Origin: Burhinus oedicnemus | Lineage: Eukaryota > Chordata > Aves > Charadriiformes > Burhinidae | Assembly (NCBI GenBank): GCA_008921705.1 | Contig: VFFE01007101.1 | Location: forward strand, 486,236 to 550,235 | Direction: 5' to 3' | Length of the DNA: 64,000 nt | The notes under the pieces: model-generated | What the model was told of the DNA's origin: nothing | The model's input: only the letters and a program-made list of their open reading frames with translations | The model's database searches: none | In this document: positions 10,284-23,633 of the stretch, in pieces | Position numbering within the stretch: the stretch's first letter is position 1 | How the letters are laid out: each line of letters starts with the position of its first letter | Program-made: the position numbers and the translations under genes

Positions 10284-13200
10284 CTGCAAAACCAGATCTC
10301 CTTAGGGTCCATAAAAATAACTATCACATAGTTTCCAGTTCATTCAGCTGGCACTGATTTGTTCTTTCTGTACCTACTTGAAATGCATTTGTTGTAATTT
10401 CAGTAATTTCGCATTATCCTGGGTTGAAAGTTTGGATAACAAGGCATATCAAAAGACCAAACTTCAACCATTTTCCTCAAATGAATACTTTCACTGACGT
10501 CAATAAATCATTTAAGTGTGAAAGATGATTGTAACCACCATATGTTTACTTCTATTGCATTCCATTAGATGTGTTTAATTAATTTTTAAATTATTTGGAC
10601 CATTTTAATAAAAAGATTGACAATCCTAAAAAACCTGCCTTTTTTTCTTTTCATTTAAAACTTTAGTATATCTGATTTCTCTGAGCTGTGGCACCTGGTA
10701 TCATGCAGATCCTCACACAGTGATATTTATGTAATCATTTTTGGAGCGCAATATTTTGGCTTTCTTGTCTCAGTCTAAGGGTCAGCTTTAACTCTTAGAT
10801 AGTTCAGTTTTTCTGCAACGTAACTTCTTGAAAGTCTAAACAAAACATTTTGGTTTTATCCTTGATTTCCAAATGAAAGTAATTCTCCAAAATGTCATGC
10901 AATGTTTTCTTACATTTATTGTCATTGTATTTCATATTAGAAAGAAACAAACCAGAAACTCACCCCTGTACAGGTCTTCTCTCTTCCACTTGTGAAAAGA
11001 CTTTTTTGCATTATGTATTTGATACGTTGGCTTGTTTGGTGAGCATTTTGTATTTAAATTTGAAGAATTTGGCTGGAAAACTAATTGAGAATAGCATACT
11101 AATGCGAACAAAGGCCTGACTGAATACCTAATTTAAGAGCCTACCTACAAAACTACTTAAATTGTCAATGGAGACTCTCCAAGATGCTAATCCGATTCTG
11201 TAAGGTTTGAAACAGCTTAATGGCTTGAATTATCTAAGGTTACGTGCAATGAAGCTGGGACCTATATTCAAAGTCATATATTCTGTGTCATGCTTCTCTC
11301 CCTGGCTGGATAACTAAAACCTTTTACACAGGAGAACAGCAGAGAATGAATGGTGACTATCAGATAGCAAAAATCACAATTGTGTTTGTTTTAAAATATT
11401 ACTGTTTGCGTTCAAACAAGGTTATTCACACAAAGAAAGGCTATTCCCAAATGCTTCTGTAAGGTAAAATGCTAATTACAAACTCATGCAAATGATAAAA
11501 GAAAACAAATGAGGTCAAAAGGAGGAACAGTTCTCAATTCAGCTGAAAATCTCTTTAACTTCATCTGGACAATATTCAGCCTGCTCCACTTCTGTTGCTA
11601 TTAGAAACACTACTGAAAGCAGAGGACTGCTCTAACTTGAACAACGGTTAATGGGAAAGAAGCAGTATGTTCATCTATGCCAACAGAGGCTGACTGTTGT
11701 CCTCCAACGCGTACAAACAGAATTCCCTTTTACCTTGACTTTAATTAGGTATATTGTAGAGAGGAGCCCACTGCCCACCTGCCTGTCTGCATCCTTGGGA
11801 ACCCAAAGAGTTCTCTGTAAGTCAGGAAATGCAACAGCTATTTGGGCCAAGGATTAAAAAACTTTGAAAAGAATGGGAAAAATCACTTAAGGAAGGCTTT
11901 AGGACATGCATCGGGATGAAGTCTTTGGGATGAGTATCATCTCTCACACCATTTCAGAAACTTTCTAGTCTCAGACTGGACACCTTTTGCTTTTCCTTCT
12001 CATGACAAAGATACATGTTTATCTGTAGAGACAGGGAATAAATAGAACAAACTGGGGCAGTAACTGATGTGGAAGTATAAGATATTTAGACAAATACACC
12101 TGGCTTCCTTTTCAAAAAAGGAGAAGCAGGCTCATGACACTTTTGAAAATCAGCCCTGTATGAGACCTATGTACCCATGCGTTCACAGGCGAAAATCACC
12201 CACAGGACATACAAAGACTTCTGTGTTTTGTTGTCAGGTAAAGAAGTTCTATGGAGCTTTAAAGCCTTTCAGTCCCCAAAAACTAATTAAGAATGTGTGT
12301 CTGTAGGAATGATGGACACACACAGAACAGCGGGAGTTACCCCACTTTCTTTTTCCGTTCATCATGAAATATTTCAAGCCTAAAGGAACAGTCACGTGTT
12401 TTATCAACAGCATTGTTGGTCTTTAAAACAAATGAAGTTACAAAAAATCCACATCAACCTCAGATACTGTTTCTGAGATACACAGGTAAGCTGAAATATA
12501 AAAAAAAATAGCATATTGGCATGTTTCAAATAAAAGAGATGAGTTTTGTTTCTCTTTAGTTCCTAAACGTAGATCTCATGAATGCAGAGGTCTGAATCTT
12601 ATAACCCCCCTGACATTTCTTCCATTAAAATGTATCTTAAACTTCCATCTGTATAATTCTTCGATGGGGTCTACTCCATCCCTTCCAGACAGCTCGAATA
12701 AAATGCCTGGCAAATACCAGAACGGATCAGTTGCATAAGGTAACCTTTTATGGTCCCTTCCAGCAGGAATTATCCTACGATATCCTTATGATCCTTTGCA
12801 GACTAGGAAGGAATGTTTTTGAAAGAATCTCATATTACATTTTGTTCTGTGGAGCAGAGCTGTATAATGATCCTTCATTATATGTCATTCACTGCAGCTC
12901 CATGCTGCACCCAGCTGCACCCCAAAGAGAAGAGAAACACAGGCTGCCCCCTTCTGAACAGGTGTCCTCAAAATGCTTGCAGAATTGGAGCCAGAATTGC
13001 CTTGCTGGATCCATGACTGTGACTCTTACTAACTTCACTTTGTTTTAGCAAAAACTTGATATACTATATCAACTTCAATGAGCTCTATATGCTTAAATTC
13101 TTCAAGTTGCATGCAGTCATGTTAGATTTGAAGAATATGAAGTGCATATAAAACTATATTCCACTCCAAAGATGTCTGTTGTCCTTAAGTTTTGAAATAT

Positions 13201-14592
13201 GCCGCCACATTAAAACATTTCAAAACATTAATCGAAACCTTGGAAGTGGGTAATTATCAGACACAGGCATTTATATGGCTAAGGGATGCAAACTACCGTT
13301 CTAATTTCAGAATTTACTTGGGCAGAGATTTTAAAAAAATCCCCATGCGAGCTATCTGCTCATAACTACTGAAATGCCACAAGGTATGGACAGACCATTT
13401 CTAAGGGCCCCACTGATGTTCCTTGCTGTATGGCGTAACACCGTTCCTAAAAAATCTCTGCCCTGCAAAACTCTACATAGGAGAAGTTATATATTTCAGG
13501 TAGCTGGGTATTTAATGCTGAGCTGTTTGTCTATAAAATTCATGATTCCCATAGAAAGAATAAGTGAAATGCATATTGATTTTAAGCTCTCGTACCAACC
13601 TGGATAATCTGCTCCCTTTTTAAAATTTATTATGTTAAAAGCATTTTGGGTGCAGAGAGAAACATTCTGTGGTACTACTCAGAAGGCAGCTTCAGAAGCC
13701 AGAGGACATCACAGACTGAGCTGTCCTCCCCTCCATTTTGGCACTGCTTGCCAGGAAAAGGAAGTTTTCCAGGAGTCTAGCCCAGGTTGATTTAAGCAAA
13801 AGTAGCAGCCACTGTTGAGGTAACAGTATGCCACTTTTAGGTCTTGTCAAAACACCCAAATTGGATTCAAGCATGTTCTTAAAGTCAAGCACAATGTTAC
13901 TGCCTGGTTTGAGGGGCTGGAGTCTCTCGTGAGCCATGCTAACACATAGCACACCAACCACCACTGCGGCTGAAGGAGGGACACTCACAAAAAGTCAGGC
14001 ACCAGGCAGTATCATCTTTGATCACCTTTCACTGTGTATCCAGCAGTAAAAAAGAAAATGTAGTCAATTCTGCTTCTACGCTATGATTCTTCTGTGCCTT
14101 CTTCTATTAGGATGTTTTAACTGTAAATAGATACACACGGTTGTTCACACAAGCAACAAACTGAGTCCCTTCCCTCCTCACTTGTGTTGAATAGAATAGC
14201 TCCAAAGGTATGAATGGAGTTATTCTAGATAAGCAAATCATACAGGGCGTTTAGTTTTATTTGAAATGCCAGCCCCACTGAAGTTGGTAGTAAAATCCCA
14301 CATCAAGATTTCACTACTATAGCATTTTTTACATACTACCCAGTGTTCATAATACATTTGACACATTCTGGTTGAAAATAAATTCCTCTTTCTCAGAAAA
14401 TATTGTTACATGCAAAACAGTAGTCAACACAAAGTATGAATAGATAGAAAGGCAAGCTTGCAAGAAAATGAGAAGGCAAACGAGCAACAACAACCTTAGA
14501 TAGCATTTTCTGAAACGAATAGATTTGTGCTGTTGGGTCTGTACAAGAACCTCTCATCTGTTTTAATAAAGAGATATATTTGTCCAGCTTAC
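10284..14592 (-). other. DPP10: DPP10 intron between exons B and C
   Basis: 4,309 bp. I recognise no transposon, RNA gene or additional exon in it. The open frames near 12731-13048 and 13692-13988 are short, unlike any family I know, and flanked by ordinary AT-rich intron sequence. Confidence 0.9.
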
Positions 14593-14713
14593 CTTCATAT
14601 AACCAGTCTGCAATTCCATTAAAAATAATTCCTTCTTTTCCTGAAGATGTCAGGCGCAATGAGCTACTCTTTACATCAGGCTGATAGTAGATGTTATTTT
14701 CAAAAATATAAAT
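14593..14713 (-). CDS. DPP10: DPP10 coding exon B (beta-propeller, about residues 193-232)
   Basis: This 121-nt exon gives 40 codons plus one nucleotide. It starts IYIFENNIYYQPD, continues through SSSLRLTSSGKEG and ends GIADWLYE. The borders are TTATCCAG|ATT and GAAG|GTAAGC. The final G combines with AG of exon C to encode Glu. The DWLYE end leads into the place where DPP4 has its paired glutamates that hold a substrate's N-terminus, so that motif is split over the B/C junction. By my recollection human DPP10 has KEE where this reads KEG; otherwise the segment is nearly the same. An uninterrupted frame continues for about 60 codons on either side of the exon (14393-14899), which is unusual for intron sequence but most simply chance. 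The intron before it is 22,780 bp and the one after is 4,309 bp. Confidence 0.95.
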
Positions 14714-15493
14714 CTGGATAACGTAAGAGGGATGGAGAGAGAAAAAAGAACATTTCGGTAGATATAAATGAATGTTCAGCAATGAATACATAAATTCCTC
14801 AGGCTCAGACCAGTCTACAGTATTCTGTAATTCCGCATGAGTTTTCACCAATATTGGCTTCATATTTCCTTTTATTACCAATTTGGACAAACTAAGCAAA
14901 CTTTTAATACTTATGCCAAGCCAAAGTCTTCATCTGAAATTGTCTTCCCAGTTGAAATGTTTCTATTCACTTCAAGAAATATTATTACATTCCTCAGATC
15001 CATATAGGAGACAAGTTTTGTACCAGTTGAATAGATAAAGAATTTTTCCATTAATTTCATTCTATCTAATAAAATCATCTGTTTTTCTAGCTGTGAAATT
15101 AGACACCCTTCTGTAAGTACATACAGCACAGTACACACATCATAAATGTAAGTTACAGCTTCTTATCATGGTATTAGAACTTACTGGAAAAGCAAAAATA
15201 AATAGCAGACTGACGTTAACTGTTCTCAGCTTGCTGACTACTTCTGAGACTGACACACAAACATTTTACCTCAAGTGTGATGGATAAATGCCCTTTATTT
15301 TCAAGTCTAGGCTCCTCCTCCATTTCTTGTGAGTAACGGGCTAGACAGACAGTCCTGTCCCCCTTCACTGCCACTTCTCAGCCTTCTCTGCTTTTCTTTC
15401 CCTGCTCACTTTGTTGCAAAGGATTTCAAGTTCACTCATTTTGTGAGACTGAGCTCCGGGCTCCATGACAAAGTGCAATGAAAGAAAGATAAA

Positions 15494-15508
15494 GGGGGGG
15501 TAGGGGGG
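15494..15508 (+). repeat. Two adjacent G runs (G7 and G6)
   Basis: G7 and G6 separated by TA on the plus strand, within a locally purine-rich stretch. It is C-rich in the DPP10 transcript. Only two long runs are present, so a canonical four-run quadruplex would need further splitting of each run. Confidence 0.9.
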
Positions 15509-18500
15509 AAGGAATAATAAAAGACTTTGGAGGAGTATGGGGATGGCAAAAAGGGCAGGAGACACATACAGTGATGATGAGGAAATTTTATGAATGGAAA
15601 TTCTTACGTACTCAGACGTATGCCACAACGGGCTACATGTCTGCCTTTCTATCAGCCAGGAGACCTTTGAGCATTTTACTGCAACACAATTTAGGAATTT
15701 AGGTACATGTTTTCCCAAACTTCTTTATTGGCCCTACCATTCCCAGTCTGGGTTAATAAGAAACAAACTTCAGAGATACTAACAAGGCGAAAGCTACAGA
15801 TAGGTATAAAAAGCAGAACCACAGCTAGTAGCATTTCCGGTAATAATGCTCTTAATCCTTTTTGTCTGTACTCCTGCATACCTCATTTTCCTCAGTTGTC
15901 AATGCCTGTGACTAGACTCTTATTTTACCTATAATCTCCTCAGACTTCTAACTTTTTTCTTTATTGCTAAATTACAATGGCCACATATGCGCTTGCACAG
16001 CCTAACAAAGGAACCAAACTAATATCACTATTATGCACCAAACTCGACTCACACTAAGAAACTGCAGCTAACAGCACTAGAGAAACAACACACAACAGAA
16101 ATTTTTGTTACATGACTTCATCGATGTACACTGATACACGGAGTCTCAGGGACCGCTATATATTTCCACCAAAGACCATTTTAAAAGCCTAGTCGTTTGT
16201 CATTTGCTCACACTTCTATGATAAACGATGGATGGGAAAATACTAAACAGAGAGCAAAGTATTATTATCACTATTACTGCTGTTCTCTTTGCTTCTAAAT
16301 TACCATCTGAAATAGATTTCCCTATGAGTCCCCAAAGTAATGGCATTTCTTGATTTTTAACAGTAGCCACTTCATGATTTCTGCTGCACAAAGCAATAAA
16401 GCTGAGGTTTTTTCATACCACAAGCAAGGTAATGATTTTAACCATTACTGGGAATCAAGGGTGACTTGGAACAAAGTTCTTTATGTTCGGAAATTCAAAA
16501 CTCAGCAGTGAGTTCAAAACTGAAGTAAAAACACTTGATTCAGTTTGAATAATCCAAAAATGTACTGACCAATAATTACATTTATAGTTTTATAAACAAT
16601 ATTTGGTGCAGTTAAGAATTTATGGGAAGCTGACGCATGACCCAGCATTAACACCATGAGAAAACAAGGATTAGAGAAAGCTTTTGAAATAATATCGACA
16701 AACACTCCATGTCAACGTATATTTCCACAGTAAGGACGTACTTTTTTTTTCTAAGGTAAAAAAACCACATACAAGTAATAACAAGGCATGGTTAATTGCT
16801 TAACCAAGAAAACCAAAATAATTTAGCCAAGTACTTGCTATTTAAGTGAATTAAAAATATTCCTCAGATTAGATTAGAGATAGCGTAAGTAGGGGGAACC
16901 GCTCTATTGACTATGGCTTAGTAAGGAGCGATTTCTTTCAGTTGACGATCTCTTCTTATATAAACAACTGCTGTCAGGAGATTACAAAAAAAGCCTACTT
17001 GATCAAATGATTCTAATTTATTTAAGCTTCTTTAATTAAATGAGCTCAATCTAATTCAGTTTTGAAGATCAGAAGTATCATTTTCGCTTCTCTCCCTCCT
17101 TTTCAGCCATTTGTATTTTTAATGGTGAAGATACCCGTCATGTCTAGTCTCTGCAATGAAGAACTTTCATTTAAAGCCATCACTGCCAGTCAAAGTACAG
17201 GATTAAGAACTACTTGTTTTATAATTGAACCATGAAAAGGTCTTTAATCCTGTTATTACTAGTTAGCAGGCATTGCTAATTCTATTTGACACATTTCAGA
17301 TAAGAAAATATCTCAGAAGGAATAGTCACTGTTGTGCCACTGACTGCCGGCTTCCTCGGCTTTATCCCTCATTCATTTCCTAAAGCGGCTTTGTCTTCCC
17401 TCCTCAACCAGTTCTCAGCCACCCTCTGAACATTCCCACAATCCTCTTAGTCTACTCTATCATCCAAAGTTTCCCTTCTCTCCTCAACACTTGTGACACA
17501 TGTTCTTTCAACTTTGAAAGCTACCCCACAGAACAAGTTTTTCTTGAACATACCGATTGGAAAATTTTAAACTTCTTGGAAAACTTCAAAGCCACCCAGC
17601 AGCTCTCACCCTAGCAAGCCTCGAGCTCATTGCTTACTTGAATTTAACATTAAAAATGATGAATTTATGTTCCTTTGCAAAACATTTATGAAATACAACC
17701 GTTCATGTTCCTCCACGTAACTAAACAGCATGTAAATGTACATGGATGATTTAGGGTTGGCGCACTGGCAAGTATTGCTCTGCACTGCCTGCAGCATTTT
17801 GAAAGATCACTATCCTCATGCTCGAGGCTGTAAAAACATCTTAGAAAGATTCACCATTATGGTTTGTCATTTAATCTCATCTATATTTTTGAATATTTGT
17901 TGTGTTTCAGGAGGTGCCATTTTCCACATAAAGCCCACAAACTGCTGTTTGTACGGACAGGAATGGCTTTGGGCACATTTCCTGCAATGCTGCTGCCTAA
18001 GCCCTGCGGTCAGGACTGCATTCCCCTCCACTCCCGACCATGGCAAAGTGCTCATCTGTAATTAACTCCTTCACCTCTTGGAAATAAGGACTTGGAGTTA
18101 AAATGTTGGTTTCTGCAGCAAAACAGCCAGCAGAGTTGTAACAGGAGTGACAACATTATCGTGAAGGCTACTAGTTGTGGCCCGAGAGGCTCTTCGCTTT
18201 GCTCTCTGTAAATCCCAGCTGTGGATTCAATTAAGCACAAGTACTTTGGGTAGCCACAAAAACCAGCCTCCCATCTTACGTTACTGCCAGAGCAACGCAG
18301 CCAAGACAGACATTTCTAGAAGGCATAGTCACCGCAATTTCTTCTTGTATCTCATATGTAACTCTAAAAACACTGAAATCGTAATAGATCACCACTTGAA
18401 ATTAATTTTGTTCACAAGAGTGTGAATAGATCTTGCTCGCTTTTGTCCAGTGTTTACACACACAACACTCACCAGCAGCTAAGCCTCTTGGCTTCGTGTC

Positions 18501-20244
18501 CCTCTGAAATAGCCACAAATACAGCAAGCATGTGCACAACAGCTATGGTTTTACCAGAAAGCAGTGAAGTGGGCTGCTTCTCCCTGCAAAACACCTAAGG
18601 TTCCTTTTCTTTGGTTCATACATTTTTAGCTTTCTTGTTCTATTTAAACATGGCCACCGATGCTTTCTGGTGAAAACAGTATCTGTAGAAAACTCCTTAC
18701 AGTTCTACTTTATGCTGCACTAAAATATATTTCCAAGCTTTTATTTCAAAGACACAAAGACTAGATGGAAATTTTTATTTTTTAGGTGGCGGCTGTTGCT
18801 GCTGATTAGTTGCAGTACAGAAATACACAGAAGCTGAATTTATGAGCCACAATTTGGTCTTTAAAATTGAGTGAGAGTGCAAGTGGCTGGCAGAGAACTC
18901 AGACTACTACTTTTCCTACGACAGAGACTTAAACTCCCAAATACCGCAAGGCAGGAAGTCAATCATGACACTGGGATAAGAATTACTGATCAAAACAAAA
19001 AAAAATATTCTTGGAGCACAATCTTGCAAATACACATACCTAAAATCCTGACTCCAGTAAGTAAAACTAAACATGTGCCCAAAGGTTTCCAAGGTGGGGA
19101 CTCCACATACTTCATCACTTTGTCTGTTGTGTTTTGGGCAATGTCACATAAACCAAAAATTTCCCTTGCTAGTCTATCTCCACTCAGGATTTGGGAGCAA
19201 GTAAAAGCAAAAGGGCTTTTCTTAATATACACTTGGGTCTAATTACTACATCATGAGGACTAAAATGTTGACTGTAACTACTGAATCTCCCAAAACTGCT
19301 AAAAGAGGAGTTGCTAACTGTGTATCAGACAGGTATTCTCATGAATACATCAGTGGCTTTGTGCCCAAAATGCTTTCACAGCTTTCAGGCATGACGATAA
19401 GAAAATAAATTGAAAAAGGCACAAAGTGGAACCAGGCTATGCTATCTTATATGAAAATTATTATTAAGCTTTTTTTAACCTCTTCTCACCACCTATTTCC
19501 CAAGTATTTTTAAAGTATTTAAAATTATTTTTTAGCTAAGACCCTTAGCTAATAATGCTGTAAATGGGGATAAATATCAAAATCTACGGCCTTCAAATTA
19601 TTTCACTTTTTGCTTTATTAGAGATTTTGCACAGGTAATCCCATCAAGCCTTAAACCAAATGAAGAAATAAACATAGCATTTCTTTAATTATTTTATTAA
19701 GTTTTTTCCAATTAATGAAAAACATCTGCAAGAATGCTTTCGATTAGTGAGAGATTAATTCTTGATAATGATCCCATTTATTTCAACTGACTCTGAAGAA
19801 TTTGAGGCTCTGCTTGCTCTAATGTTCTACCTACAGCACTAATCCTTCTCCTTCTTCCACATCTGTCAGCCTCTAAACTATTTTTTCATAAACCTTCTTC
19901 TAAATTAATGTCTTCCAAAGCACTTATTTATTGTTTGCAACATGTTTCACAATTACAGGATTTTATTTCAGGCTGAGGTCTTCAGCAGAGCACCCAGTCC
20001 GAGCAGTTAGTTCCAGATGGCAGACAGCTGTGAAAACATAGAGACATCTAATCCCACAGCTGAACGGCAAACCCAGCGCCAATAGCTGGAGAGGCCCCCT
20101 GTGTGTCTTTAATCATTTCAAACACTACAGGCAGAGAAAAGCCGCTAAATTACAGAAAAATACTCCACTTTTTCCCTTTGGGTGCTCCACGGAAGCCTTC
20201 TGCATGGGCATATCCACACTCAATCACTCCTCTGATTGCAGGGT

Positions 20245-20440
20245 AGTGTATCGGCAACAGTTCAAGCTTTTTACTCACCGGTTGGGCAGCGGCAGCAGTT
20301 TGCCCGGAGCTGTGTGGAGGTCACCACGCGATGGCTTACCCTGCACAGACGCAGTGAGTGTGTGCGAAGCAGGGCTTTAAGCTCTCTACCAAAGCAGGGA
20401 CAGCTTCTCTACCAGAGGCTGCCAGCAGCCGGTTAACCCT
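20245..20440. other. Intronic CpG cluster with a minus-strand splice donor consensus
   Basis: About nine CpG dinucleotides fall in roughly 190 bp, against a CpG-poor AT-rich background. On the minus strand the cluster ends at AACCG|GTGAGT, a good 5' splice site with the last exonic base at 20279. A possible acceptor, TCTGTGCAG|G, lies at 20341. The 62 nt between them are open in one frame. This could be a relic or active alternative exon or promoter of DPP10 or of a noncoding transcript. Nothing in the sequence proves it is transcribed. Confidence 0.35.
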
Positions 20441-22744
20441 GGCAGTTGAGACAGCCACTACCAGATATTTGCACGTGTCCTAGAAATTCCTCCAGACCCC
20501 ATAGTTCAGACTCATACTTATATCCAAAAGCCCAGTTTTCTTCAGGTGGAAGAGAAAGAGAGCTGCAGCCCTTGCTGAAAAAACCTCTTTCCTTCCCTGG
20601 AACCAGTTATCAGTCCCACTTGCAGAGAAAAGCTACCAAGCTGAGAGAGGCAAATTTCTCTCAAACCTGACATTAAAGAGGTAGACTTAATAACCTAGTG
20701 TTAGCCCTTTCTCTAACTTACGCATGGATAAACTTATTTTGATATGAATATGATAAGGTAACTTACCATACAACGAGTTCTTAAAATAGATTATACAAAC
20801 ACGAACCATATAGATATAATGTATTGCCTGTTCCCCAATACGAGAGGGAACCATCGTGGGTCTAGAAGCAACATTACTCACTCATGTCGTGCTTTGCCCA
20901 AGCTGAAGGTATGTCTCCCCAGTCTGTACCACAACCAGGTACTTGTTTGCCTGTGTCACACTTCTTAGTGTAGTGCGGCCACAGTTTAAAAGCCAGGAGA
21001 AGGTACAGCTGTCCTATAAGGCACAAATTTGCAGATCCCCAGTCTAGTACTTCCACATTACCTGATGTGAAATGATAGCAGAAGTCACTAACAACTAACA
21101 AATAAACCAGAAGAAAATTAGTTAGCACAGCCTTTAAAATTGTCTTGATATTTATCACAGGGAAAACTTGGACACCTATCCCATAATGGTTAATATATCA
21201 GGGACTTATTTTCCTAACTTAATGAGTGAATCTTTCTAATTAATCCTCCAGAGTTTGAACATGGCAGATTTGTTTGACTTCCTGATTGATACCATCAGCA
21301 CAAATACTTTTTGCCATCAATAATAATAGTAACAGGTAATGCAAACTGCAAGTGTCAGTGGGCTTTGCAGCCACTATTTACCTTTACATAAGTTTTAAGA
21401 GCTCCTGAAATAAACTTTTCAAGATAAAAAGAAAATACTCAGAATTCAGCATGTTGTCTTGAAGGAAGGAAATGGTGGAGTGTGACTAATGGCATGGTTG
21501 ATTCATCAGGACAAACACCTAGTTTAAGCAAGGTGCCAAACAAACTCTAAAGCTACTGAGCAGATACAGCTGGAAAAGAAACAAAGAAGGCACCTGTATC
21601 AATGGACCTTTGGTTAAAAAAAATAAAATATCCATGCAGTGAGCTCTGGCCTCTTCCTGTGCAGGTGAGTGTCCGACCTGTGAACCGAGGAAATCATCAG
21701 ATTCACCCACAGACTCTCTGACCAACAAATATATCAGTAACTATTCCAACTTGGAACAACTTCAGCACTCCCACTTAATACCCCCGAGAACGTTACAGTC
21801 TTCATTACCTTTCACGTAGGGAATATGAGCTACGACAAGACTGAGGAATTTCTGATTATGCCCAGAAGGACATCTTTAGGCATTCAGAAAACGCTGCTGC
21901 TGCAGAACTCTGGCAGTTGCTAATGACAGTGCTAAAGACATCAACCTAAAGCATCTTCAGACAGCCCGTCTCTGGCTATATTCATGTGTGACCTTGGCAA
22001 GGACACACAGTTCACCACCCTTTGGACTAGCACAGGTGTCTTCAGAGCCCAACATTCTATGTAATAGACCACTCAACTGCATTTTTTGCTCTGTGCAGAG
22101 GAGCAAATATTTTTACTGATGCAGAAACAAGTGTTGTCCTCTGCACCTACATAGACAGTCTGGCTAACCAACTGCCTCCACCACAATCATGGCCGATAGC
22201 TACATCTCAGCATAGGATCTATCAGACTTCTTCATTTCCTAAGCATATGGCAAAATTCCATCCCTTCTTCTTGTGAGACTGCCAGCTAATTAGCTGGATA
22301 ATTAATTCTTCAAAAGCTTCAAGATGTTTTTCCATCTGGGCTCGCCTCTTACCATTTGTTCTGTCTCCTGTCTTACCATACATTAACCAGGGCCAAATCC
22401 AACTGCCCTTACTTAGATCAGTCAATAAAATTCCCAGATGAAATATGTTCTCTTGCTAACAACTGTTAATACAAATAATATCAACTATTCATTAGACAGA
22501 AGAAAGTCAAATAAAGAATACTTTCTTAGTCGCTCAGAAAAGTTTGTACTTTGCTCTTCAGAGATCAAACCATGAATTCTCCAGTTTCAGATACAATACT
22601 AAGTTGGCACAGCACTATTTTGCAGTTGAACCTCATACTGGGAAGAGAAAGATCATCCCATGACACACACAGCAGCGGTGTTTCTCCTAGTCCCGAGTTC
22701 ATGTTGAAGCATGCAGTGGAACAAAATACACAGCAATGGGGAAA

Positions 22745-22841
22745 TCATAGAATAGAATCATTGAATCACTTCAGTTGGAAAAGACCGTTAAGATCATGGA
22801 GTCCAACCATTAACCAAGTCCACCACTAAACCATGTCCCTG
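22745..22841 (-). mobile_element. CR1 LINE, 3' tail only
   Basis: About 97 bp of CR1 3' end in reverse orientation: AATCATAGAATAGAATCATT, then TCAGTTGGAAAAGACCGTTA and CACCACTAAACCATGTCCCT. It matches the same part of the copy at 2885-3709. It is a strongly 5'-truncated insertion without coding capacity. Confidence 0.9.
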
Positions 22842-23633
22842 ACAATAACTTGTTACGCTACCCAGACCACAGCTAAAGGAGTGCAATATGTAAGTACAGT
22901 TTAAATAGCTTCCGCATAACCAGTTTAACCAGCAGTTAACTAGCAGTTAAAACCCCGAGTCAACGATACTGGCACAGGGCCCTCACACAGAAATGTTCTG
23001 CGGGAAAATTAGCTTGAAGCTAAATAGATAGATCAAAACTTGCTTGGCGGTGTTTATACTGCATGATAATACGTACGCATGCATACATATTATATAGATC
23101 CAAAGAGCTGATGTTCTTCGTTTCTTGAAAAACATGCTGCTCCATATGCAAAGTTCAGCACAAACAAGTGATCATAAATAAACAAATAAATAGGTGGTAT
23201 CTTAAATGAAACAATTCATTTAAAAATTATTTTGGAGTGATTTTTAGACAAAGAAAGTGGTTTCAATTCCTACTGCTGTTTTCAACATAATTAGGGAAAA
23301 TGCAGATATCTATGCACTGCTTTTGATTTGTAAATAATATTGGAACTAACTTTGGATTACAGGGAGAAATTAAAATCGTACCCCTGCATCCACATGGAAA
23401 CCATTTGGTTGCGGTTTTTCAACACTTGCTGTCAAGATAACAAGTTTGGTTTTCATTTAAGTACTTAACATATTTGTTACCACTTTCTGGCTCACAGATC
23501 TGAAAAATTACATAAAGAGCTCCACTTCAGAAACTCACAATTCATTTTCACCAATTTAAAAAATATTGCAAATCAGCCACAGTATCTGTCTATGAATTAC
23601 CATTGCAAATAAAGACCTGGCTTGGCATCTTCT

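Noticed and set aside
14911..15138. 75-codon minus-strand frame just upstream of the exon B frame
   Set aside because: It is in a different frame from exon B, ends in a stop before it and resembles no DPP10 sequence.
21965..22030. TGTGTGACCTTGGCAAG resembling the MIR core
   Set aside because: Only about 20 bases match and the flanks do not continue the consensus.
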